Shown: positions 35,028 through 43,800 of the stretch, one piece after another
How the letters are laid out: each line of letters opens with the position of its first letter
Numbering within the stretch: position 1 is the first letter of the stretch
Source: Lachnospiraceae bacterium
Lineage (GTDB): Bacteria > Bacillota > Clostridia > Lachnospirales > Lachnospiraceae
Direction: 5' to 3'
Assembly (NCBI GenBank): GCA_910575565.1
Contig: CAJTFL010000003.1
Coordinates: forward strand, 310,001 to 374,000
DNA length: 64,000 nucleotides
Translations under genes and position numbers: made by a program
The notes under the pieces: model-generated
What the model saw: the letters and a program-made list of their open reading frames with translations, nothing else
Told to the model about the DNA's origin: nothing
Databases searched by the model: none

Positions 35028-35733
35028 CCTTCATCCCTCCCAAGATCCGCAGCACCCGTTTATAATTGTTCTGGTTAAGCAGATTCCAGTCCATGAAATT
35101 ATCCAGCTTTTTCGTGGTCTTAACCATCTCATCCTGCTCCACATACTCGATAAGCCCCTGCTTTTCCAGAAACACCAAGATATTATGGAGGAACCCCTCC
35201 TTCGTCGTCCTGGCCCGGGATCGGTCATCGGATTTCAACGCCTCATAGGCCTGGAGCATATCCGAAAAAGCTATCCCCGCCTGCTCCTGCCCGTCTTCAT
35301 CCATCCGCCCCGCGCCTTCTTTTAACTGGCTAGAAATGCAGTTTTGCAGCTCCCCTAAGCGGATATACTCCCTGGCCTTGCTGCTGCTCCCCTGGCCGTC
35401 GTAAAACTCCACCAAAAGGGTCAGGATCACAAACTGGGACAGATAGTAATCCTTATCTGTCCCGGAAGATTTGCACAGGGCGGCCTTAAGCTGAGCCTTG
35501 GAAAACCCCAGGAAATCGTTGTCCTCCTTAGGGATTAAATAAATCACATTCCCGTACCGCTCAATGTTGCTGTGGGCGATCTCCCCCTGGGATTTTACCA
35601 GATTCTGGATTTCCTCCCGCTGGGTATAGGCTTTGTACAGCGCCCCTTCCTCATCCTCTAAAAGCTCATGATGTTCCAGCAAATAATAAAATATTTCCTG
35701 GCTGAGCTTAATATCCTCTATCTCGTATGCCAT
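35020..35733 (-). CDS. jetB: Wadjet KITE-like subunit JetB
   Basis: 237 residues, predicted winged-helix protein that pairs with the JetA kleisin, equivalent to MukE. Features: SQEIFYYLLEHHELLEDE at the start, GNVIYLIPKEDNDFLGFS, QFVILTLLVEFYDGQG, and a C-terminal winged helix (HNILVFLEKQGLIEYVEQDEMVKTTKKLDNF). It is 5 nt downstream of jetA and overlaps jetC. Assignment rests mostly on position and size between jetA and jetC, plus this domain pattern. Confidence 0.85.
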   Translation of the reverse strand: MAYEIEDIKLSQEIFYYLLEHHELLEDEEGALYKAYTQREEIQNLVKSQGEIAHSNIERYGNVIYLIPKEDNDFLGFSKAQLKAALCKSSGTDKDYYLSQFVILTLLVEFYDGQGSSSKAREYIRLGELQNCISSQLKEGAGRMDEDGQEQAGIAFSDMLQAYEALKSDDRSRARTTKEGFLHNILVFLEKQGLIEYVEQDEMVKTTKKLDNFMDWNLLNQNNYKRVLRILGGMKDE

Positions 35734-35738
35734 ACGGT

Positions 35739-37397
35739 TTAACCCTTTCTTCCCAGCCCTTCCTCGTCCCCGCGCCCAACTGCCCGCAGCAGCACATCAG
35801 AACAGCGGATCTGCTTTTTCGTTCCATCCTCCGCCCTCACTCCGGCAAAAACCACCGCTTCCCCGGAGCCTGTGCGGTACACTTCCAGTTTCCTGATCCC
35901 CTTAAGGGAGCCGTCCCCTTCCGCGAGAGTTAAGAGCATATCATTTAGCTGGAATTCCTCCGGCTTATCCTGGATAAACTGGCTGCGCTCCTTTTGCAGC
36001 GCATCTAAATCAATCTCCCGGTTTTTGATCAGCTCCACCATGATTTCCTTGAACACCTCCACATTGGGAATAAGGCAGTTTATCTTTTCCCCGCCTTCCT
36101 CACCCTCTGCCGCCAGCCTTTCCCCAATCTCCTTTAAGGTCACTTCCCCTTTTTCCATCACATAGGAAAGCAGGCATCTTAAGCTTCCCTCATACCGTTT
36201 AAGCTTTTCCCTGCGCCGCTGTTCCTTCTCCTGCTGCCAAAGCTCCTCATTAAAATCCAGCGTCTCCCCGCTGTCCGCCTCCTGGCGTTTCCGGTTAGGG
36301 CGCTGAAGCTGGAACGCCTTGTTTAAATTATAGCTTTTCTCCCCGTCCTGGTTGAACAAAGGGCGAAAAAAATAATCCAGATGCGCTAGTGCCGCCGGAT
36401 TTTCCAGGATTTTATCATACAGCTTGGCACGCAGGGGAAACCGTTTAATCAGGGACATTTGGGAAAGCTGCTCCAACTCCCTGGTATAAAGGGCCTTTAA
36501 ATCAAAATGGCTGTTTAAGATTTTCTGGTGCTCGTCAATGGTACGGTTTAAGTAACGCTCAATTTCCCGCAGGTTATTTAGCTTTTCATCCTCCTGGGGG
36601 CTTAGCTGCCTTACATTAATGTTCTTCTCCTCCAGCTCCACCGCCCTGCTTTTGACCATATCCCGGTATCCCTTAAATTTCTGCTTGGTATCGCTGATGG
36701 TCTCCAGATTTTCCAGCAGGATCCCCTCATAATCCTTTACCGAATAATTCAGGGCATTCCGGCGGATCGTCCCCATGGCCTCCTGGATCTTCTGAAGCTG
36801 AACCCTTAGAAGGTTAAACACGTTTTTAATTTCATCCACGGCCTTGTCATAGCTCTGCTTTTCCAAATGCATCTGGAAAACCATCTCATGGATGGTCAGC
36901 TTCATATTATTTTCAATCTCCAGGGTGGACAAAAGCAGGTTATAGCCGTCATCCGTCAGGTAATAAGAGGTGCGCTTAAACTCCTGGTCAACATACACAA
37001 TCCGGTTTGCCACGTAGCTGATATGGATAGGCTGGTAAGCCTCCTGCCCAAAATCAAAGCCTTCAAAATACATGGCACGGCCTTCATTGGACAGGATCAC
37101 ATTCACGATGAAATCCCCCAGCTGCTTGCACTCCTGATAGCCCATGGGCTTTTTAAAATACCGCATATTCATGGTGTCGATATAAGCGCCGATATCATCC
37201 ATGGTACAGTGCTCCTCCTTCAGGGACTGCTCCATAATGTAAAGCAGCACGGCAAAAATCACGTTCACCTGTTCGTCCGCCTTCACAAACCCGTACTGCT
37301 TCCAGGTGGTCTTCTGGATGCTGTTTTGGAGCAGCACGGCATAAAGGCCTACGCTTTTCATCCGCTTCGGAAACTGGCTTAAAAAATCATACTGCAT
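35739..37397 (-). CDS. jetA: Wadjet kleisin-like subunit JetA
   Basis: 552 residues. N-terminal helical region (MKSVGLYAVLLQNSIQKTTWKQYGF, LLYIMEQSLKEEHCTMDDIGAYI), a YYLTDDGYNLLLSTLEIENNM motif, central helices (EKQSYDKAVDEIKNVFNLLRVQL) and a C-terminal winged helix with a small beta domain (LRKLEVYRTGSGEAVVF). This is the JetA form typical of Firmicutes Wadjet systems, linking the two JetC heads. GAGGATAAAGG precedes the ATG. A 271-bp repeat-rich gap separates it from jetD upstream, unlike the tight jetA-jetB-jetC packing. Confidence 0.9.
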   Translation of the reverse strand: MQYDFLSQFPKRMKSVGLYAVLLQNSIQKTTWKQYGFVKADEQVNVIFAVLLYIMEQSLKEEHCTMDDIGAYIDTMNMRYFKKPMGYQECKQLGDFIVNVILSNEGRAMYFEGFDFGQEAYQPIHISYVANRIVYVDQEFKRTSYYLTDDGYNLLLSTLEIENNMKLTIHEMVFQMHLEKQSYDKAVDEIKNVFNLLRVQLQKIQEAMGTIRRNALNYSVKDYEGILLENLETISDTKQKFKGYRDMVKSRAVELEEKNINVRQLSPQEDEKLNNLREIERYLNRTIDEHQKILNSHFDLKALYTRELEQLSQMSLIKRFPLRAKLYDKILENPAALAHLDYFFRPLFNQDGEKSYNLNKAFQLQRPNRKRQEADSGETLDFNEELWQQEKEQRRREKLKRYEGSLRCLLSYVMEKGEVTLKEIGERLAAEGEEGGEKINCLIPNVEVFKEIMVELIKNREIDLDALQKERSQFIQDKPEEFQLNDMLLTLAEGDGSLKGIRKLEVYRTGSGEAVVFAGVRAEDGTKKQIRCSDVLLRAVGRGDEEGLGRKG

Positions 37398-37449
37398 CCT
37401 TTATCCTCGATTCATCACGGTTTCCCAGCGGCTTAGTTCCATACGTTCA

Positions 37450-37610
37450 TGCCGCTGCTTTTGCTTTGTTCGTTTGCTTGCCTTTTTGTTTTGTCTGTCT
37501 GTTTGTCTTTTTGCTTTGCCTGTTTATTTGTCTTTTTGCTTTGCCTGTTTGTTCGTCTTTTTGCTTTGCCTGTTTGTTTGTCTTTTTGCTTGCCTTTTGT
37601 TTTATCCGTT
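37450..37610 (-). repeat. 25-bp tandem repeats between jetD and jetA
   Basis: On the minus strand the unit CAGGCAAAGCAAAAAGAC plus AAACAAA-like end (25 nt) repeats about five to six times with drift. Because 25 is not a multiple of three and the array lacks stop codons, all three minus frames stay open, two of them giving Lys/Gln/Thr-rich strings (62-72 codons). I judge these frames to be by-products of composition. The array is transcribed within the Wadjet operon and occupies most of the 37398-37668 gap. Confidence 0.85.
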
Positions 37611-37668
37611 TGTTTATCTTTTGTTTTTTCCATTTAAGTATAACGCAACGTTTTTCCATATGCAAGCC

Positions 37669-38655
37669 TTATAGATCGTGGATGGTTAAAACCTCCTGGG
37701 GGATATACTGCCCCGATGCCAGGATGTGCTCCATCTCCTCCACCGTTTTAGAAGGAAAACATTTCCAAAATATCCCCCGCAGATTGCGGTTCTGCTGCTC
37801 TTTCGTATCCGGAAGGGTTTTCACCTGAAAGGCTTTCCTAAGCATGGCCGTATAGGCAGGCAGAAAAGGGAAGATCTCCCAGCTCCCCGCAAAAGCCTCC
37901 GCCAGTCCCTCGTAAATCCCTATCCCCTCATAATCCAGATCCCCGAAATAGTAAATCTTATTTCCGGCATCCCTCATGTATGGTTCGATGCAAAGGGAAA
38001 AATCCTGGAAGGAGCGGATAATCCGCTTTCCCCCGCCGTAAATCAGCGTGCCGATCTTAACCCCAAGAATCTTTTCCCCGCCCTCTAAAAGATGCCTCCT
38101 CATGCTGAAAAACGTGTCCTTATTCTCCAGGATCAGCAAGTTTTGGGGCGTTTCTCTGGTATGGGAATAGTAAGCCAGGGGCTCCGCGGTGGGATACAGA
38201 TTCAAAAATTCCAAATCCAGGCCGCAGTGGCTTAACACCCTTTTCCCCTGCTCTTTCGCCAAAAACTTCTCCCTGCCCCAGATTTCAAAGCTGCGCTCAT
38301 TTATGGATTCCGGGCAGGAAAGCTTTTCCCTTCCGGTTTTTAAGTAATCATTGAGCTGCAAAACCCATTTCCTCTCCCGGCGGTAGCTTTCCATATGGGA
38401 ACGGTAATAATCAATGGAAATCCCGGGAACCATGCCGTAGGTCAGCTCATCTTCCAGCGCTTTTTCATCCTCAGCCTTTTTTCCTTCCACCAGCCAGTAT
38501 TCCCGGTACAGGGAAGGCGTTTTGCCGTTTTTCCCGGAAGCCTTTACCGGACGGATCTGACCGGAGGATAAAAGCTCCAGGATATGTTGGTACTGGCCTT
38601 GATAGTCCGGATATTTTTCCTTATCCGCCAGGGTTTCTAGTGGAATGCGCTTCAT
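37669..38655 (-). CDS. jetD: Wadjet nuclease subunit JetD (Toprim, DUF2220-like)
   Basis: 328 residues from ATG 38655 (AAAGGAAT 7 nt upstream); an in-frame GTG at 38742 overlapping the Mrr stop lacks a site. Topoisomerase VI-like layout: N-terminal winged-helix and arm (EYWLVEGKKAEDEKALEDEL), then Toprim with NLLILENKDTFFSM (catalytic Glu) and IYYFGDLDYEGIGIYEGL (Asp-x-Asp). JetD cleaves DNA that the JetABC motor has extruded. It precedes jetA in the same direction and follows the Mrr-like gene. Confidence 0.92.
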   Translation of the reverse strand: MKRIPLETLADKEKYPDYQGQYQHILELLSSGQIRPVKASGKNGKTPSLYREYWLVEGKKAEDEKALEDELTYGMVPGISIDYYRSHMESYRRERKWVLQLNDYLKTGREKLSCPESINERSFEIWGREKFLAKEQGKRVLSHCGLDLEFLNLYPTAEPLAYYSHTRETPQNLLILENKDTFFSMRRHLLEGGEKILGVKIGTLIYGGGKRIIRSFQDFSLCIEPYMRDAGNKIYYFGDLDYEGIGIYEGLAEAFAGSWEIFPFLPAYTAMLRKAFQVKTLPDTKEQQNRNLRGIFWKCFPSKTVEEMEHILASGQYIPQEVLTIHDL

Positions 38656-38738
38656 GGGATGGATTCCTTTCTTAATTTGCAACAGTTCAGACAGGCATCT
38701 TTTTGGCCTTAAAGAATCTTCTTTAACGCTTGCCTTTA

Positions 38739-39650
38739 TCACCCATCAACATAATCATTAAATGTATCTGTGTCTATTCCTTTTATTGTAAATATCTTTT
38801 TCTCACTAACGCCAAAATTATATTCTATCATATAGCCCGTTAACTTTTCCCCATCAATTAAGATAATATGCTGTTTTGCCGCATACTCGATGGCCTGCTT
38901 TGAAAATTTTGAAGTAGTAACAAACAGGCCTTTTCCGCCTTTGCCCGCAATTGCGCCAACAAAAGCCTGTACCTCCGGCCTGCCTACCGTATGATCCTCA
39001 TCCCATTTTTTTGCCTGGACATAAATCAAATCGAAACCAAGCTTATCTTCCATGATCACGCCATCAATGCCTTCATCATTCGTAACGCTTGTGATCCTTG
39101 CCGAATTCTCGAAAGTCCCATACCCCATCTTAGCCATAAGATCCAACGCTAATTTTTCAAAAGCCCTCGGCGATAGCTTCATCACCTCATTCAGCAATTC
39201 ATCCTGTAAGCTTCGGTTTATCTTCTTAAATGCCTCTTCAAAAATATCATCCGGCGTTTCATCATTTTCTTCAATAACCTTACCCTTATCCTCTGCACTC
39301 GGATTTAAAATGCCTTGAAATTCCTGGAATTTCTCATAACGCATCAAATAATCAACGTCGATCACCTCTGGATTGTCTTCCAATACCTTAGTCCCTTCCT
39401 CGGTAATGGCAAACGCCGCCCTGGACGGGCTCTCAATCAGCCCGGCCTTTTTTAAATACGTCCGCGCCCAGCCAATTCGGTTATCAAATACGGTCTGCCT
39501 TCCGCTGGGAAGCATTTCCGCAAGCTGGGACTCCGTTAAATGGAGCTGCTTACTCACATATTGTTTTAGCTCTTTTAACTTATGCTCTTTTCCATCGCTT
39601 AAATATTCCAGAAAAGGTTTATGCATCTCATAATACTTTGGCAATGGCAT
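38739..39650 (-). CDS. Mrr-like restriction endonuclease
   Basis: 303 residues from ATG 39650, with AGGAGG 7 nt upstream. N-terminal winged-helix Mrr_N domain (FLEYLSDGKEHKLKELKQYVSKQLHL, NRIGWARTYLKKAGLIESP) and C-terminal Mrr catalytic domain of the PD-(D/E)XK class: FEKLALDLMAKMGYG, NDEGIDGVIMEDKLGFDLIYVQAKKW (Asp ... Gln-x-Lys), and GRPEVQAFVGAIAGKGGKGLFVTTSKFS. Type IV enzymes of this kind cut modified DNA. First gene of the Wadjet operon. Confidence 0.93.
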   Translation of the reverse strand: MPLPKYYEMHKPFLEYLSDGKEHKLKELKQYVSKQLHLTESQLAEMLPSGRQTVFDNRIGWARTYLKKAGLIESPSRAAFAITEEGTKVLEDNPEVIDVDYLMRYEKFQEFQGILNPSAEDKGKVIEENDETPDDIFEEAFKKINRSLQDELLNEVMKLSPRAFEKLALDLMAKMGYGTFENSARITSVTNDEGIDGVIMEDKLGFDLIYVQAKKWDEDHTVGRPEVQAFVGAIAGKGGKGLFVTTSKFSKQAIEYAAKQHIILIDGEKLTGYMIEYNFGVSEKKIFTIKGIDTDTFNDYVDG

Positions 39651-39704
39651 TCTCTCTATCCTCCTAATCATTGGAAATTTTATATTAATAGTTTTGCTTT
39701 TCCG

Positions 39705-40010
39705 CTGCGCCAGGCGATATTCCATCGTCACTTACGCTTACCTCCGCCAGTGGCGTAGCGGACGCTAAACTCATGAAAGCCCCCGCTGGGCGCCGACGTT
39801 TCAGGAGCGTTCCTCATGGAATATGGCCTGGCTCCGCTGCTGTATTGGCAAGCAAGAAACGCCTCGATATGCCAAAAACTAGCCGTCTGTGGTGCGTGTA
39901 CACGAAGAAAACCGTATAAAACGGCGGCACTTAGCGAGGTCTTTTCGAGCTTAGTGTCCGCTCCGTTTTATGTCGAGCGAGAGCGCGTTTTCGTGTGTAC
40001 ACAAACCACT
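39705..40010. repeat. Nested palindromic intergenic element
   Basis: Outer inverted pair: CGCTGCGCCAGGCGATATTC (39711) against GAATATGGCCTGGCTCCGCT (39819). A second imperfect pair joins GTGTACACGAAGAAAAC (~39896) to GTTTTCGTGTGTACAC (~39988). A block around CCGTATAAAACGGCGG recurs inverted near 61.17 kb. No gene with a ribosome binding site is seen. It fills most of the 517-bp gap upstream of the Mrr gene. Confidence 0.65.
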
Positions 40011-40057
40011 GGCGGCGAACTCGCAAGCCTACGTGTTTCCCCTAAACCAACAAACCC

Positions 40058-40161
40058 ATCGTAAGAAACACCAACTAACTCCATCCGCCCCAATCCCATC
40101 CGAAACAACCCAGCGTTAAAATTCCCCTACCAGCTATCCAAGTTGACAAAGCATTAAATTT
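40058..40161 (+). repeat. Dispersed intergenic repeat, copy C
   Basis: ACTAACTCCATCCGCCCCAA, CCGAAACAACCCAGCGTTAA and TACCAGCTATCCAAGTTGAC align with copies A, B and D. It abuts the 3' end of the Uma2 gene. Confidence 0.78.
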
Positions 40162-40167
40162 TAATTG

Positions 40168-40665
40168 TTACAAATCAAACAATTCATCAAAATCTGTTTT
40201 TAGGCCTGGGAACATGACCAGCTGCAATTCATCTTTATTTTCTTCGGTTATGATTTTGTATTGGTAAAAGTAAGTTGTCCCATCTTCCCGTCCGTCATTT
40301 AGGTAAATTTCTACCTGTTTTCTCCTCCAATCAACGATCCAGTATTCCGAAACGCCTACCTTTCTATATATTTCCATTTTTTCGCCGCGATCATACTCTT
40401 CTGTAGCATTGGAAAGGACTTCCATCACCATTCTGGGAATGCCGGTAAGGGAAACATTTTTTCGATCCCTGATATTACAATTTATAGATGCATCTGGGAT
40501 AACAATCCCATCATTATTTTCATGCCATTGATATTGTACACTGTCGCCTAACACACGGCATAAAGAATCCTTTATCTGCTTTCCAACCATGACAATGAAA
40601 TTATTAATCACAAAAGAATGTTCGATAAACGTATTGCTCATATCCTCTACAGGCAATGCAGTCAT
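40168..40665 (-). CDS. Uma2 family endonuclease-like protein
   Basis: 165 residues from ATG 40665 (GGAAGGGAG 7 nt upstream). Uma2/DUF820 PD-(D/E)XK fold: EHSFVINNFIVMVGKQIKDSL, GIVIPDASINCNIRDRKN (PD), GIPRMVMEVLSNATEEYDRGEKMEIYRKVGVSEYWIVDWRRKQVEIY with the Glu and Lys region. It is shorter at the N-terminus than the copy in the 5.4-kb element and clearly a different subgroup. It sits between the Wadjet/Mrr block and the surface-protein gene, separated from both by repeats or a terminator. Confidence 0.88.
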   Translation of the reverse strand: MTALPVEDMSNTFIEHSFVINNFIVMVGKQIKDSLCRVLGDSVQYQWHENNDGIVIPDASINCNIRDRKNVSLTGIPRMVMEVLSNATEEYDRGEKMEIYRKVGVSEYWIVDWRRKQVEIYLNDGREDGTTYFYQYKIITEENKDELQLVMFPGLKTDFDELFDL

Positions 40666-40748
40666 GGGTTTTCTCCCTTCCATTTTTAAGGCTCGTTGTC
40701 CCCAACATCTTACTTATAGAATAGCATAAAGGATTCATTTCGTAAACA

Positions 40749-40779
40749 AAAACCCGGGAGAACGGATCTCCCGGGTTTT
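40749..40779 (-). terminator. Terminator of the LPKTG surface-protein gene
   Basis: Perfect stem AACCCGGGAGA / TCTCCCGGGTT with a 5-nt loop, flanked by T-runs on both strands, 55 bp after the surface-protein stop. Works in either direction; on the plus strand nothing reads into it. Confidence 0.9.
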
Positions 40780-40831
40780 GAATTACGTTCCGAATTATTT
40801 TCTTTTAAGCTTTACCTTCGGATTACTTCCT

Positions 40832-43800
40832 TTAATCTTCTTTCCGTTTTTTCATGATTCCAAAGATTCCCAACATGGAAACCAGCATCATTCCTGCCAA
40901 ACCAGCCATCGGTATGCCGCGATCCCCAGTCTTCGGAAGAGCTGCCAAGGGCACATCTTCGTCCAAAATCATTTCTGCAGGAGCCTGATTTTGATCATCC
41001 GGGCTTGGCATAGCCGCTAAGGGCACATCCTCCGGATTAATGGTTACTGTCGGTTCCGGAGCATTCGGTTCCCCAGCTGCTGTTGTCTCTGGCGTTGCAG
41101 CTACAGAACCTGGCGTCCTGTCCCTGTCACGGCCTCCGCTGCTGCTTCCGCCGCCTCCACCGCCGCCTCCGCCATTACCGCCGCCAATGACACCTGGCGT
41201 GATTGCCGGACGCGTCTCCGGTTCGGTTGGAAGGATTGGCGCAGGATCCGTGGGGTTAACCGGATCAGTCGGAGTAGTTGGCTCCGCGGGATCTGTTGGG
41301 TTAACCGGATCTGTGGGATCGCTTGGGTTAACCGGGTTGGTCGGATCGCCTGGATTCGCAGGATCCGTGGGGTTCGCCGGATTGGTCGGGTTAGCCGGAT
41401 CTGCTGGCCTGCTTGGATTAGTCGGCTCGGCTGGATCTGCGGGGTCTGTAGGCCGACCTGGCTGTGTTGGGTCAGTTGGCCCTGCCGGATCCGTCGGATT
41501 GCCTGGGTCTACTGGCCTGGTAGGATCCGTGGGATCGGTTGGCCGACTTGGCTGCGTTGGATCGGTGGGATCCGTAGGATCTGTCGGGCTGCTGGGCTCG
41601 GTCGGATCCGTGGGATCGGTCGGGCTGCTAGGCTCGGTGGGATCCGTGGGATCGGTAGGATCTGTCGGGCTGCTAGGCTCGGTAGGATCCGTGGGATCCG
41701 TAGGATCTGTCGGGCTGCTAGGCTCGGTAGGATCTGTCGGGCTGCTAGGCTCGGTCGGATCCGTGGGATCCGTAGGATCTGTCGGATCCGTGGGATCCGT
41801 AGGATCTGTCGGATCCGTGGGTTCTGTCGGGCTGCTAGGCTCGGTAGGATCCGTCGGGTCGGTAGGATCTGTCGGGTCGGTCGGATCCGTCGGATCGGTG
41901 GGATCCGTCGGGTCGGTCGGATCCGTCGGATCGGTGGGATCTGTCGGATCCGTCGGGTCGGTCGGATCCGGTTCTGATTTAATAAAATACAATTTTAATA
42001 TTGTTTTGCCAGTCTCGTCCGCCAAACCAGTAAGCACATTGTTCTTATTATCTTCATCAAACTTATAACCTGCATATACTTTATCAGTTTCTTTAACACT
42101 AACCTTACTTCCTATCTCAGCTTTCCGGGTCTCTGTCTTCAGTTCCTTACCAGTCTCGTCGTACCATTTCACCTGATATTCTGTTTCTTCAGGTTCAGGC
42201 GGTTCGGCAATAAAGTATAATTTCAAGACTGTACTTCCGTCTGATTTCACTGTGCTGCTCAGAACATTGCTCCCATTATCTTCATCAAACTTATAGCCTG
42301 CATACACCTTATCTGATTCTTTGACACTAACCTTGCTTCCTGCCTCAGCTTTCCTGGTCTCTGTCTTCAGCACCTTACCAGTCTCATCATACCATTCTAC
42401 TTTGTAATTTACAGACTTCTTTTTCCATGTAGCAGTATAAATAATATTACCATCCTTATCTGCATCATCAGCAGACACTACTGGATTAGTTGCCGGAGCC
42501 CACCCCATAAACTCATATTGTTGGCTACTTAATGAACCTAAAAACTTAGGCGTAGCGTCACCTGCCGCCAGCTTGCCATGCGACTCATCTCCAAAAATTG
42601 TTCCGCCCATACCGTCTTGATAAATCACAGTAAATGTTTTTCTAATGTCATACCGCAACGTAATAATATTACTTTCTGCTGTTTCTGTTAATATAAGCTG
42701 CTTTGGCTCACTTCCACTATATTGGAAAGTCTGCGTTTTACCGCCGATTTTATAGTATTTCCAATCTGGATTGGATGCATCAAGAACACTGCCGCTAATT
42801 TCATCCCCAACGCTGCCTTCTATCTTCCCTCCGGTTATCGTTGCCGCCTTTTGACCATCTACATAATATTCCCGTATTACTTGATAAGTTGTAGGGGCTC
42901 CCCATACTGCCGTAAGGCTTCTGTTAACATTTGCTCCATCGCTTTCTTTCCAATGCAATGTTACTTGTGTGCCCGCCCCATAAATCTTGCCATCTTCACT
43001 ATACAGCCATCCTTTAAAGGTATATCCGTCACGCTTAGGAGCTGATGCTGTTGTGAATGTATAAGTATCTTGAGCAACATTATATTTAACCTGGGGAGAA
43101 TATGGCATATTGGTTACATTGTTTCCGCCAGGCAAATACTCTAATAAATAATCAGCAGTAACATTAACATCAAACCATACATTTTCATAATATGTATTTT
43201 GATTTCCTCCTACTAACACCCAATTTCCACAATAATCGCAATAGCCACTCTCTGACTTATAATAAAACCCATATTCATAATGCAAGTTAACCCTGGTTTT
43301 ACCTGGTTTTGCTGCAAGATATTTATATTCTAGACAAGGCATTCCTATATAGGGATACTCTTCTTTGTAATTTCCCATCTGGAAAACTGTATCCTTCAAA
43401 ATTGTCTCGTCGCTAAACGCTTCTGAAACTTTTTCATACGCATCAGGAATATATTCAGAAAGTACACCGCCACACCATTGATGAATATTAGTACTCCGAG
43501 GAAGCCTTTGATAAATCCCTTTCTCACCAACAGTTTTCGTAATAGAACCTCGGTATCCGCTTCCTTCTCCCTCTAAATATACATACGTTTCCGCATCCAA
43601 CCCCAACGCCGCATCCACAGCCTTCACCGCCGCTTCCATCTTCCCATACGCCGCCTGTACGTCTTCCCGCTCAAAGTCTTCCGTACCCAGCAGCGCTTCC
43701 AATGTATCGGCCACTTCGCCATAAAGCAGTGCGCTTGCTTCCTCTGCGTTCTCTTCCGTAATTTCCTCCGGCAGCTTCGCTACCGCATCTAAAAATGCCT

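Noticed and set aside
37433-37665. Lys/Gln/Thr-rich frames in the jetD-jetA gap
   Set aside because: A 25-nt period without stop codons opens every frame; no ribosome binding site and no conserved protein pattern. Kept as a repeat.
37398-37668. CRISPR array
   Set aside because: The 25-bp units abut with no unique spacers and drift in sequence, so this is a simple tandem repeat. No cas genes are present.
41040-42068. Plus-strand Val-Gly-Ser repeat frame
   Set aside because: Reverse reading of the Asp-Pro-Thr repeat stalk; composition artefact.
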